NCBI RefSeq assembly: GCF_002868715.1 | Contig: NZ_PKLZ01000011.1 | Span: 89,823-153,822, forward strand | From: Kineobactrum sediminis | GTDB lineage: Bacteria > Pseudomonadota > Gammaproteobacteria > Pseudomonadales > Halieaceae | Length of the DNA stretch: 64,000 bases | Direction: 5' to 3' | Shown: piece by piece, positions 25,724 to 34,695 of the stretch | Numbering within the stretch: the first letter of the stretch is position 1 | How the letters are laid out: every line of letters starts with the position of its first letter | The notes under the pieces: generated by a model | Seen by the model: only the letters and a program-made list of their open reading frames with translations | What the model was told of the DNA's origin: nothing | Database searches by the model: none | Made by a program: the position numbers and the translations under genes

Positions 25724-28700
25724 ATGAAATATCGACGCTATTATATTCTATTGTCGCTACTTATATCGACATCGGCTATCGCGGAATCTAGAGATCTTAG
25801 CGACAACAAATCTAATAAATTCGAAAATCTAAAAATATATAAAAATGGACTTTCTTCTGAACTTGCCGAGAAGTCGATAACCTTTTTCCATCGAGACAAT
25901 ACCGGCAGAGTTTGGACTGGAACACAAACAGGATTATATCTTTACGAAGGGCAACAGACTTCTTCCTTCAGCCCAAAGAATAAAAACGAGTATTTTGCAC
26001 CCGCCTTAGATATCACAGGCATGTCGGAAGACTCGGCGGGCTCCATCTGGATATCAACCTACAGCAGCGGCATATCAAAATACTCTGAAGTTAGAAAGCG
26101 CTTTGAACGAGTAGACTTTTCACCTCGAAGAGGCGTCACATCTTTAGTCTCTATGGGTAATTCATTACTCGTATACAAAGAAGACCGTTTTTTGAAAGTC
26201 GTTGATACAAGTATTTCCGAGTCTCTAAAATGGCTTGACTCAGCACAAACCTCGTTGGGTATTTCAAAGATAGATAGATTTTACAAAACGTCAGATAATC
26301 GCATTCTCGCTTTGACTAGCGATGGATTTCTACGCATTGACTTCCTTTCTAAATCTATTGAAAGGTTATCCGTTGATCTTGATAATAAATCGTTAAATGA
26401 TAGAGAACGAATCCATATTTCGGTGGAAAGTCTATTTTCTAGTGAAATCAATTCAATGATAAATGAATCCTCAAACAGAACGCATGCAAATGGAGACCGA
26501 GGCTTTTCAAATATAGGTAGCGTAACTGATATTAAAATATTTCGCGGCTTAATCTTTGTGGGGACTGACAGTGGCTTGTTTATATTTGATGAGCAAATTC
26601 GTCATTTATATACGTTTAAGCGTGAGAATTCTTCACTTTCAAATGACCATGTTACGCGCCTCTTCGTCGATAACGAAACTTTGTGGATCGGCACATATGA
26701 AGGTCTTTGCTTTCTTCTTAGCTCAAATTTTCAGACGATAAACAGTGTTTCGGCGGGCATTAATGACGAGGTCTTAATATTTACAGAGGATTATTTTTCG
26801 AATATTTGGGTCGGAACATACAATGGACTTTATGTGATTGAAAAAGGAGCTGGACACCATGTTAACTTGGTAGAATTGTATCCCGAATTTTCCCTACCCG
26901 ACTTCCGAATTATGTCTATTGAATCTGTAGCGGAAGAGCTATGGATCGGCACAAGAAGTTCCGGGCTCCATATATTAGACTTGATCACCGGAACCAAAAT
27001 TCACCACTCCGTGGCAAACAACGACAATTTTGAAATAACGAAAATTCAACATCTCCCAAATGAGACTACGCTCATAGGATCTTATAACAACGGCCTATAT
27101 CGTTTAGACCCCGGTTATGATGAATCGGGCGGAAAGTCCTACGGTGCAACAAAATTACTCGATATTAAAGTAACACTAATCGAGCCGATCAAGTCTAAAA
27201 ATTCAGTTTTAATTGGCACGGAAAATAAGCTGTTTTTCTACGATTTAAAAACCGACACGATCTCCGAAATAGAGGTGGACTTTGGACTTGATGATATTAC
27301 ACCAATAATGACTGTTATTCACGAGACCTCAGAGGGTGCATTTTGGATAGGAACTCAGAGCCATGGCGTCTATTTGGCCGATATGCTCAGCCCTTCCGAG
27401 TCCGTGATCAATCTTAAACCTTTATTTGAAGACACTCTTTTATCTACCTCTGCAATTTATTCTGCAGAGATCGACAATAATGATCGCACTTGGGTTTCAG
27501 GATCTGAAGGCCTATTCCTCATTCTAGCAGATGGGTCTTTTGCGAGGCGGTTTACCAAGCTTGATGGACTTCAAGGCAATAAATTTAATTTCGGTTCCTC
27601 ATTTAAAGACTCCAACGGTCAACTCTTTTTCGGAGGAAGCCGAGGCTACAACCGATTTAACCCCGATAGTATCACCGCCTACATTCCTCGTCCGGCCATC
27701 GGATTTACCAAAGTAACTCTCGAAAAATCTATCAACAATCCCAAGCTCATAGCCAAAGACCTTCAATCAATTATCCTCAGCCACAAGGACCACTTCATCA
27801 CATTTGAATTCAGTGCCCTGGAGCTTATTGATCCGCAAAGTACACGCTATCGTTATAAGCTTATCGGGTTCGATCCAGATTGGATCGATATTGGCAGCAG
27901 GCGAACTGCGACATATACAAACCTGCCGGCAGGAGATTTTGAGTTTCGCGTGCAGGCGGTGAATGCCGCTGGAGTTTGGAATCGTGAAGGCATCACGATG
28001 GACCTGAAGGTCAAGCCCGCGCCATGGCTTACCGGGTGGGCGTTTACCTTATATGGTATTTTGGTAGTGATGCTGATTATTATCTGGCATCGTATTTATC
28101 GCGCCTATGCAATAAAAGATGAAGCGCTTAGACACGCAAAAAAGATGCAAGATATTGCCGATCGATATGCCGATGATTTACAGGAACAGGTCGAGTTTCA
28201 GGGCAAGCTTACCGATTCTTTCCATTTTTATAACAAGGAGCTTCTCGCACGTGCTTACGAAGGTATAGATGCGGGTCTGGTTTTTTCACTCGCTGGAGAG
28301 GACCTATCCGGCAAGCGTCTTTTGCGGAGACTGCGGGTTTTCGACCTACTTCAGGATGCCCTTTACTACCATGGGGAACAGCTCTACGCCAACCTTAGAA
28401 CCTTCACAGACCACCTGGCGGCCTATCTTGAAGGATATTATGGGGAAGCGGGACGTAAGTTGACTGTTATAAATGATATTCCCAACGACGTTATGCCCGC
28501 AGCCCATGCAGTATCCTGTGCGATAATCATAGCCGAGTGTCTGGATAATTCACTGGCACACGCGTTTCCGGCAGAGAAGGCAGCCTGTTTTGTCCGTATT
28601 GGGCTTACCACGACCGCGGAACCCATAATGAAGAAAGACCAGGTCGTGCTCCATTATCAGGATAATGGAATTGGTATACCCACAGGATTGGCATTTGATG

Positions 28701-28849
28701 CACCGGAATCGGGAGGCATGACCATTATCGCGAGCGCCGTGGCGTCACTGAATGGCGAGATTGGTTTTGAAGAAAACTCCAGGACCAACCTCCTGGTCAC
28801 GTTTCAAGTACCATGGACGCGAGAGCCAGGGTCATCACCGATTACCTGA
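25724..28849 (+). CDS. Membrane sensor kinase with periplasmic propeller and Y_Y_Y domain
   Basis: This 1041-residue protein is a second propeller sensor. It has a signal peptide (MKYRRYYILLSLLISTSAIA), at least a dozen blade motifs (for example [33 protein letters not shown]), a Y_Y_Y domain (RYRYKLIGFDPDWIDIG...FRVQAVNAAGVWN, about 700-765) and one membrane helix at about 770-792. The cytoplasmic part is not a classical HisKA. It resembles the HisKA_2/LytS-like group, with a possible phospho-acceptor His834 in DSFHFYNKELL and an ATPase with ECLDNSLAHAF, DNGIGIP and GGMTIIASAVASLNGEI. There is no receiver or HPt domain. It follows the hybrid kinase by 48 bp. The N-terminal two thirds are AT-rich, while the part after about 27640 is closer to the genome average. 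Confidence 0.87.
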   Translation: MKYRRYYILLSLLISTSAIAESRDLSDNKSNKFENLKIYKNGLSSELAEKSITFFHRDNTGRVWTGTQTGLYLYEGQQTSSFSPKNKNEYFAPALDITGMSEDSAGSIWISTYSSGISKYSEVRKRFERVDFSPRRGVTSLVSMGNSLLVYKEDRFLKVVDTSISESLKWLDSAQTSLGISKIDRFYKTSDNRILALTSDGFLRIDFLSKSIERLSVDLDNKSLNDRERIHISVESLFSSEINSMINESSNRTHANGDRGFSNIGSVTDIKIFRGLIFVGTDSGLFIFDEQIRHLYTFKRENSSLSNDHVTRLFVDNETLWIGTYEGLCFLLSSNFQTINSVSAGINDEVLIFTEDYFSNIWVGTYNGLYVIEKGAGHHVNLVELYPEFSLPDFRIMSIESVAEELWIGTRSSGLHILDLITGTKIHHSVANNDNFEITKIQHLPNETTLIGSYNNGLYRLDPGYDESGGKSYGATKLLDIKVTLIEPIKSKNSVLIGTENKLFFYDLKTDTISEIEVDFGLDDITPIMTVIHETSEGAFWIGTQSHGVYLADMLSPSESVINLKPLFEDTLLSTSAIYSAEIDNNDRTWVSGSEGLFLILADGSFARRFTKLDGLQGNKFNFGSSFKDSNGQLFFGGSRGYNRFNPDSITAYIPRPAIGFTKVTLEKSINNPKLIAKDLQSIILSHKDHFITFEFSALELIDPQSTRYRYKLIGFDPDWIDIGSRRTATYTNLPAGDFEFRVQAVNAAGVWNREGITMDLKVKPAPWLTGWAFTLYGILVVMLIIIWHRIYRAYAIKDEALRHAKKMQDIADRYADDLQEQVEFQGKLTDSFHFYNKELLARAYEGIDAGLVFSLAGEDLSGKRLLRRLRVFDLLQDALYYHGEQLYANLRTFTDHLAAYLEGYYGEAGRKLTVINDIPNDVMPAAHAVSCAIIIAECLDNSLAHAFPAEKAACFVRIGLTTTAEPIMKKDQVVLHYQDNGIGIPTGLAFDAPESGGMTIIASAVASLNGEIGFEENSRTNLLVTFQVPWTREPGSSPIT

Positions 28850-28864
28850 GGAAGCATAAAACCA

Positions 28865-29623
28865 TTACTTGCCCTTGAAACGTGCCTCACGTTTTTCCTT
28901 CTGGGCGGCAAATCCTTCCTTAAGATCTTCTGATTCCAGGCACTGCATAGAAAGAGCTTGTGCCTGGGCTTCGTCTATCTGTCCGGCCGCGGCTTGCTGC
29001 AGAATCTGTTTCATTGCACGTACCGCAAGTGGCGCCAGATGCGCTATTTTCTGGGCCAACCTTTCCGTTGTTTCATCCAGAGCCGCCGGCTGAACGAGAT
29101 GATCCAGGAAGCCCAACTCCAGCAAGGTTTCCGCAGGCAGCTCCTCCGCTGCGAGAAGTATTCGTTTCGCAGTAACGATACCGAGCCGTTCGACGAATCG
29201 ATTTATCCCGCTGATGGGATAACAAAGGCCTATCGCTGCTGCCGGCACCCGCAGCTTACTCCCCGCTATACCTACTCTGAAATCACAGCTGAGAGCCAGC
29301 TCAACACCGCCGCCGTACACGTTCCCACTAATCGCACAGATCGTAGGTATCTGCAGTGCCGCCAGCTGATCAGTAGTTGCCTGGAATGTATCGCCCGACA
29401 GATTGCCGGTACCCAGCTGGTCTAACGAGGCGCCGGCACAAAACGTCTTGTCCCCCCACCCTGTTACGATAAGGACCCGAACCTGTTCATCTTCACGCAC
29501 TTCGGCCAGGTAAGTCTGTATCGCCGCCAGCTCCTCGAACCCGAGCGCATTGTGACGAGCCGGGTTATTCAGAACCAGGCGCGCGATGTGACCAGTACGT
29601 TCATAAAGTATAGTGTCTGTCAT
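28865..29623 (-). CDS. Enoyl-CoA hydratase/isomerase family protein
   Basis: This 252-residue crotonase-fold protein contains the oxyanion-hole segments HNALGFEELAAI and TFCAGASLDQLGTG, and the helix ICAISGNVYGGGVELALSCDFRVG. The positions of the two catalytic Glu of classical enoyl-CoA hydratase are only partly conserved, so the exact reaction (hydration, isomerisation or another crotonase activity) is not fixed. The ATG at 29623 is chosen over an upstream GTG. It converges on the propeller sensor gene with 15 bp between them, marking the right boundary of the AT-rich block. The gene to its right is divergent. Confidence 0.88.
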   Translation of the reverse strand: MTDTILYERTGHIARLVLNNPARHNALGFEELAAIQTYLAEVREDEQVRVLIVTGWGDKTFCAGASLDQLGTGNLSGDTFQATTDQLAALQIPTICAISGNVYGGGVELALSCDFRVGIAGSKLRVPAAAIGLCYPISGINRFVERLGIVTAKRILLAAEELPAETLLELGFLDHLVQPAALDETTERLAQKIAHLAPLAVRAMKQILQQAAAGQIDEAQAQALSMQCLESEDLKEGFAAQKEKREARFKGK

Positions 29624-29748
29624 AGGCTGAAAGTGTCGCACAGGGCTTAAGCTTGCGCCAGTCCTATGGTGTTTGGGCTTTGGTCGGTAGACACCTATCC
29701 ACCCTCTATGGATACTGCCTAAAATAACAAGTCTTTGGAGCGCAGGTA

Positions 29749-30312
29749 ATGGTTCAGCGGTGTGATTGGTGTGGCACTGACCCCGTATATGTTGACTATC
29801 ATGATCACGAGTGGGGTGTACCGGTATGGGATGATCGTGGTCTGTTCGAGCTGCTGATACTTGAGGGCGCCCAGGCGGGACTGGCGTGGATAACAGTATT
29901 GCGCAAAAGAGAAGGCTATCGAGAGCTATTCGATGGTTTTGATGCAGACGCGATTGCGCACTATTCCGACAATAAGCTTGAGCGCATCCTCGTTGAACCG
30001 CGTATCATCCGTAACCGGCTCAAGGTATTTGGTGCACGGCAAAATGCCAGGGCCTTTCTGGAAACACAGGCACAATTCGGCGATTTCCGCAGTTATGTCT
30101 GGCAGTTTGTCGATGGAACACCAATTGTTAATGCCTGGTTATCTGTCGAGGACACGCCGACAAGTACCCCAATATCGGTCCTTCTCAGCAAGGACATGAA
30201 GCGACGCGGTTTCACCTTTGTCGGTCCAACGATTATGTATGCTTTCATGCAGGCAAGTGGAATGGTAAATGACCATATCGCGTCCTGCTTTTGCAGTCAG
30301 CGAGAACGATAG
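29749..30312 (+). CDS. tag: DNA-3-methyladenine glycosylase I
   Basis: This 187-residue protein removes 3-methyladenine from alkylated DNA. The N-terminal RCDWCGTDPVYVDYHDHEWGVPVWDDRGLFELLILEGAQAGLAW is the typical Tag signature, with the zinc-binding Cys and His residues and the EWG motif. The helical core ends with the MKRRGFTFVGPTIMYAFMQASGMVNDH block. Length matches E. coli Tag (187). A GGAG/AGG-rich stretch precedes the ATG. Its stop is 27 bp from the MATE gene, so the two may be co-transcribed, though no functional link is expected. Confidence 0.97.
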   Translation: MVQRCDWCGTDPVYVDYHDHEWGVPVWDDRGLFELLILEGAQAGLAWITVLRKREGYRELFDGFDADAIAHYSDNKLERILVEPRIIRNRLKVFGARQNARAFLETQAQFGDFRSYVWQFVDGTPIVNAWLSVEDTPTSTPISVLLSKDMKRRGFTFVGPTIMYAFMQASGMVNDHIASCFCSQRER

Positions 30313-30339
30313 CGCACAGGAACCGTCACACAGGACATT

Positions 30340-31728
30340 ATGGGTAGCCAGAAGATCACGGAGGAGAACCATCGGTTGGCCAGGCACGAATCAACCAGCG
30401 GACGGGTATGGCAACTGGCCTGGCCGACGATCATCTCTAACCTGCTGTTTACCACAGTCGGTTTCATGCATATCAAGATCGCAGCGGGCCTGGGTACCTC
30501 CGCAGTCGCTGCGGTAACCACGGGCCACCGCATTTTTTTCGTGGTTCAGGCCATTCTGATGGGGTTGTCGGTTGCGGCGACGGCGGTGATTGCTCGTCAC
30601 TGGGGGGCTAACGAAGCCTCAAGGGCGGAAATGGCCAGCTGGACGGCTTTATTGCTCGCCATGGTAATAGCCGGCGTGCTGAGCATCCCCGTACTGGTCG
30701 CCCCCCTGCAGCTGGCAGGCCTGTTTGGTCTTGATCCCGAGACAACCACCGCGGCTGCCGGTTTTATTTTCTGGCTGGGTATTTTCAATCTCTTCAGTGC
30801 CGCCAATATGATGATCGGAACCGCGCTCCGAGCCACGGGTGATGTACTGACGCCTCTGTATTTCCTATTTTTCAGCACCATACTGAATGTTGTTTTCGGG
30901 TATTTGCTGGCTTTTGGTATCGGCCCCCTGCCGGTTATGGGTGTGGCAGGCGTTGCACTCGGGGGCGGTGCGGCAGGCTCTCTGGTCACTTCGGCGTTCG
31001 TTGTGTGCTGGTGGCGTGGCAAATTTGTAATCAGGCCAGTGAGGCGGCTGAATATTGACTGGAGCGCTGCACGCAACCTGATGCGGATCGCCGGGCCCGC
31101 AGTAACTGAACAGGCTGTAGTCCAGGTAGCGTTCCTCGCTTTCTTCGCTATCGTCGCCCAGTACGGCACAAAGGCCTTTGCCGCTTATGGCATAGGGATC
31201 AGCCTGGTAGCATTCCCCATCGTAGTCGGCTTCGGCTTCGGCGTCGCAACAGCCACCCTGGTAGGACAACAACTGGGGGCAGGCAGGCCCGATCGGGCCA
31301 TGAAGACCGGGTGGCGCTCTCTCCGCATGGCTCTGGTGGCCATGCTGACATTATCCTTGATTATGGCCTGGCACGCGGAATCACTGGCCTCTTTCATGAT
31401 TACGGATCCAGAGGTGGCTTCACTTACAGTGACGTTCATCTATGTTATTTGCCTGACTCAGCCGATGATGGCCTGTGATTTTGCCCTGGCAGGTGCGCTG
31501 CGGGGCGCGGGCGATACCCGTTTCCCCCTGTTTGCGACATTTGTCGGGATCATCTTCGGACGGCTTCTGCCGGCGTGGTTATGCCAGAGCCTGGGCCTGT
31601 CGGTTTTCTGGATTTTTGGCGTCATGGTTCTGGACTACACACTCAAAGCGATCATGCTATTGCACCGTTATCGATCAAAAAAATGGCTGAACCTGCCTTT
31701 TGACAGGAGTCCGGGCACGGCACTATAG
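30340..31728 (+). CDS. MATE family efflux transporter
   Basis: This 462-residue protein has about 12 hydrophobic segments in two pseudo-repeated halves, as in the multidrug and toxin extrusion family. Conserved MATE elements include LAWPTIISNLLFTTVGFMHIKIAAGLG at the start, GTALRATGDVLTPLYF in the first half, and GFGFGVATATLVGQQLGAGRPDRA plus GALRGAGDTRFPL in the second. It would export cationic or aromatic compounds using a Na+ or H+ gradient. The substrate cannot be predicted. It lies between tag and a TetR-type regulator gene on the same strand, so that regulator could control it. Confidence 0.92.
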   Translation: MGSQKITEENHRLARHESTSGRVWQLAWPTIISNLLFTTVGFMHIKIAAGLGTSAVAAVTTGHRIFFVVQAILMGLSVAATAVIARHWGANEASRAEMASWTALLLAMVIAGVLSIPVLVAPLQLAGLFGLDPETTTAAAGFIFWLGIFNLFSAANMMIGTALRATGDVLTPLYFLFFSTILNVVFGYLLAFGIGPLPVMGVAGVALGGGAAGSLVTSAFVVCWWRGKFVIRPVRRLNIDWSAARNLMRIAGPAVTEQAVVQVAFLAFFAIVAQYGTKAFAAYGIGISLVAFPIVVGFGFGVATATLVGQQLGAGRPDRAMKTGWRSLRMALVAMLTLSLIMAWHAESLASFMITDPEVASLTVTFIYVICLTQPMMACDFALAGALRGAGDTRFPLFATFVGIIFGRLLPAWLCQSLGLSVFWIFGVMVLDYTLKAIMLLHRYRSKKWLNLPFDRSPGTAL

Positions 31729-31811
31729 ACAGTGACAAAAAAAATACTTAGAGTTGGAATTGTAGACTATTGAGTACAGCATATTCTTTCCGCGCCAAAC
31801 CAGGACCATTC

Positions 31812-33098
31812 ATGGGCAGTTACAAGAGCACCGATTCCCCGGCACCAGGTTCGCCCTTTAATCGCTCGGCACAGCATGACGCCAAACGGACCGCGATTCT
31901 CTCCCAGGCGGCACGCCTGTTCAATTACAAAGGCTCCAGGTCTACTACCCTGAGGGATATAGCCGAGACCCTCGGTTTAACCAAAACCAGCCTTTATTAC
32001 TATGTTAAAACAAAAGAAGAGCTGATTTACCAATGTTATATGGCGGCGCTCGCCTATCATTTGAAGAGTATGGAGGATATTGAGCGGCGCTATTCACATC
32101 CATTGGACCGGGCACGGGCGTTTTTCCTGCTGCAGTTTGAAAACTGGCGCGCGGCCCAGGAAGGTCGAGGGCCTCACCTCGCCGCGCTGCTGGAAATTGC
32201 GTCACTACAGCCCCCTCGCCGCGGTGAGGTGGAGGGACAGTATGTGGCCATGTTCAAACGGCTCCGTGGTTATCTTCGCGAGGGGATTAGCCAGGGAGAC
32301 GTTCGCACCTGCGAAACAATCTCTGCCACACGCGCAATGCTGGGATCATTGGACTGGATCTTCTCCTGGCTGCACAAATTGCCTCGCGAGAACGTTGACA
32401 CCATCGCGCGCAGTGCCTGGGACATTCTCGAGCATGGCTTGTACAGCGGCACCGGTGAATACCATCCCACGCGCATCGAAGCAGGGCCGGGTGTCGAAAA
32501 CTATGTGCGCGGCTTTGACCGGGAAGAACAGAATCGTCTCAAACAGCTGGCATTTTACAAATCAGGCACATGGTTCTTCAACAAAAAAGGGTTTAACGGA
32601 ACATCCCTGGACGAAATTGCCGAGCATTTGAACGTATCCAAGGGCGCGTTCTATTACCACATCAAGAACAAAGAAGATCTGTTGTTCAATTGCTACATTT
32701 ACTCGATGAACATTACCGAACACATTTACGAGCAATCGGAACAGCTTGAAGACTCCGGTTTAGGCAAGATAGACCACAGCTGCCGACGTATCTTCCATGT
32801 TCAGAACTCAGAACAGGGCCCACTGATACGCTACACAACAATAACCGCATTGCCGATGGCGAAACGCAAGGAAATACTGGAGCGAACCGATGATGCCAAC
32901 CGTCGTTTTGGTAAGTTCATCAGTGCCGGAATCGCCGATGGTAGTGTACGAAACATAGACCCTTTCATTGCCCAGCAACTTATTTCCGGGGCTATTAATG
33001 CCTCGATGGAGATCAAGCGGTGGCGATCGGTTGAAGACCTCGACCGGGCCGCCGTTGACTATTTCGATCTGTTTTTTAACGGTTTGAAGCCACGCTGA
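31812..33098 (+). CDS. Tandem (fused) double TetR-family transcriptional regulator
   Basis: This 428-residue protein carries two complete TetR-type units in one chain. The first DNA-binding region (about 22-70) reads RTAILSQAARLFNYKGSRSTTLRDIAETLGLTKTSLYYYVKTKEELIYQCY. The second (about 235-285) reads AFYKSGTWFFNKKGFNGTSLDEIAEHLNVSKGAFYYHIKNKEDLLFNCY. Each is followed by a helical ligand-binding-like domain. Ordinary TetR proteins are about 200 residues and dimerise, so this one may bind as a pseudo-dimer. The ATG at 31812 has an AGGA site 7 nt upstream, and a TTG at 31770 is the alternative. It is followed by tesB, suggesting a lipid- or acyl-CoA-responsive role (inference). Confidence 0.9.
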   Translation: MGSYKSTDSPAPGSPFNRSAQHDAKRTAILSQAARLFNYKGSRSTTLRDIAETLGLTKTSLYYYVKTKEELIYQCYMAALAYHLKSMEDIERRYSHPLDRARAFFLLQFENWRAAQEGRGPHLAALLEIASLQPPRRGEVEGQYVAMFKRLRGYLREGISQGDVRTCETISATRAMLGSLDWIFSWLHKLPRENVDTIARSAWDILEHGLYSGTGEYHPTRIEAGPGVENYVRGFDREEQNRLKQLAFYKSGTWFFNKKGFNGTSLDEIAEHLNVSKGAFYYHIKNKEDLLFNCYIYSMNITEHIYEQSEQLEDSGLGKIDHSCRRIFHVQNSEQGPLIRYTTITALPMAKRKEILERTDDANRRFGKFISAGIADGSVRNIDPFIAQQLISGAINASMEIKRWRSVEDLDRAAVDYFDLFFNGLKPR

Positions 33099-33125
33099 GC
33101 CTTTGCCAGAGTAACGGAGATACCC

Positions 33126-34001
33126 ATGGTCGAAAAACTCGAAAAATTACTGTCGCTGCTTGAAGTGCAACGCATCGATAAGTACCTGTTTGTGGGCAAG
33201 AGCCCCAAGTTCCCTCCCCGCGTATTTGGCGGACAGGTGCTGGCACAATCACTGAATGCCGCCAGCCGCACAGTTGACAGCACGCGCTCTGCACATTCCA
33301 TGCACGGGTATTTTCTGCGCCCTGGTAATCCGACCAAACAGATTGTTTACGAGGTAGACCCGATACGCGACGGCGGCAGCTTTACCACCCGCCGGGTGAT
33401 TGCCAAGCAAGACGGCGTCCCCATTTTCAGCACCTCGATCTCTTTTCAGACCGAGGAATCAGGGCTGAGCCACCAGTTCGGCATGCCCGATGTTCCACCA
33501 CCGGAGGAGTTGTCGACTGACTTCGAGTTCTGGACCGAAATGGCCGAACGCTACCCCGACCGATTCTCGGCTCCCATGATGCAGACGATTGAACGACGTC
33601 CGGTAAAGCGTCGCGATTACCTCAACCCCCAGCCTCAGGAGCCCGAACAGAGCATGTGGTTCAGAGTCCTGGATCCTGCCGCTACCATCGGCGATGACCC
33701 GGTCAGGCACCAGACCCTGCTGGCGTTTATCTCTGATTTCGCTCTGCTCGGCGCTGCGCTGCTACCGCATCCGTACACTGGCATGAGTCCGGAGCTGCAG
33801 GTCGCGAGTCTGGACCATGCCCTGTGGTTGCATCGTCCCGTGCGCGTTGACGAGTACCTGCTCTACGCCATGGACAGCCCCAGCAGTTCCGGTGGGCGTG
33901 GCCTGAGTCGCGGCGGTTTCTACAACCGGCAAGGCGTACTGGTGGCCTCGGTTGCCCAGGAATCGCTACTGCGGGTCAAGAAAAAGGTCAGCGATAGCTG
34001 A
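33126..34001 (+). CDS. tesB: Acyl-CoA thioesterase II
   Basis: This 291-residue protein has two hot-dog domains, as in TesB. Family blocks include FGGQVLAQSLNAASRTVD, SMHGYFLRPGNPTKQIVYEVDPIRDGGSFTTRRVIAKQDG, and the C-terminal LDHALWLHRPVRVDEYLLYAMDSPSSSGGRGLSRGGFYNRQGVLVASVAQE, which holds the catalytic Asp-Thr/Ser-Gln region. It hydrolyses medium- and long-chain acyl-CoAs. It follows the double TetR gene by 27 bp and probably shares its transcript. Its 3' end overlaps the convergent histidine phosphatase gene by 14 bp. Confidence 0.94.
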   Translation: MVEKLEKLLSLLEVQRIDKYLFVGKSPKFPPRVFGGQVLAQSLNAASRTVDSTRSAHSMHGYFLRPGNPTKQIVYEVDPIRDGGSFTTRRVIAKQDGVPIFSTSISFQTEESGLSHQFGMPDVPPPEELSTDFEFWTEMAERYPDRFSAPMMQTIERRPVKRRDYLNPQPQEPEQSMWFRVLDPAATIGDDPVRHQTLLAFISDFALLGAALLPHPYTGMSPELQVASLDHALWLHRPVRVDEYLLYAMDSPSSSGGRGLSRGGFYNRQGVLVASVAQESLLRVKKKVSDS

Positions 34002-34695
34002 CCAGCTCCTCTCCGCCCTGACCGCCCAGTACCTGCAGGAAGGAGCGATCATTAAAGAATGACAGGGAAACTTTGTCGCCGCTATAGAATAACTGGGTGA
34101 TGGAGCAATTGAAAATGGGTTCATAGAACTTGTAGGCATGCTCACCGCCTAACCCCAGCACATGAGCGACAACAGTGGCGATGGTCCCGCCCGAGGTAAA
34201 AATACCGACTGTTTTTCCCGAGCCTTCCGCAGCCATTACCGCGGCGAGTGCCTCGCATACCCCGGACGAATAGTCGGTCCAGCTCTGGATACGTGGCTCG
34301 TCACAAACGGGTGAAACCCAGTGATTGAATACCGCCTCAATCACCTTTTGGTAATCCTTACTGGAGCTCAGGCCTTTATCCACAAGAGTCTGGATATGGG
34401 GGTTATTTTGTGCGACCACTGGTACCAGATGGCGCACCTGCTCATCATTGCGAACTTCATTGAAGCGCGGATCAATATGATGCGGCACTTCACCCGGCTG
34501 ACTGGCCAGTGCCAGTGCCGTGGTTTCCCGCTGCCGCAGGAGGTCACCGCTGTAGGCTGCATCCAGCCTGATACCATGATCGCGCAGGTAATGTCCCAGC
34601 ACCTCTGCCTGGCGACACCCGAGCTCCGAAAGCTTGTCGTAGTCCTCCGCGCCAAAAGACGCCTGACCGTGCCGGATTAAATAAATTGTTGCCAT
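33988..34695 (-). CDS. Histidine phosphatase family protein
   Basis: This 235-residue protein belongs to the phosphoglycerate-mutase-like superfamily. The catalytic motif is YLIRHGQASFG near the N-terminus, with the second Arg in AYSGDLLRQRETT. A late His region is in VGIFTSGGTIATVVAHVLG, where the usual GHG is replaced by TSGG, a recurrent variation in this clade. The substrate is unknown. Its ATG shares one base with the aceK stop (TAATG), so translation is probably coupled to aceK. Confidence 0.85.
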   Translation of the reverse strand: MATIYLIRHGQASFGAEDYDKLSELGCRQAEVLGHYLRDHGIRLDAAYSGDLLRQRETTALALASQPGEVPHHIDPRFNEVRNDEQVRHLVPVVAQNNPHIQTLVDKGLSSSKDYQKVIEAVFNHWVSPVCDEPRIQSWTDYSSGVCEALAAVMAAEGSGKTVGIFTSGGTIATVVAHVLGLGGEHAYKFYEPIFNCSITQLFYSGDKVSLSFFNDRSFLQVLGGQGGEELVSYR

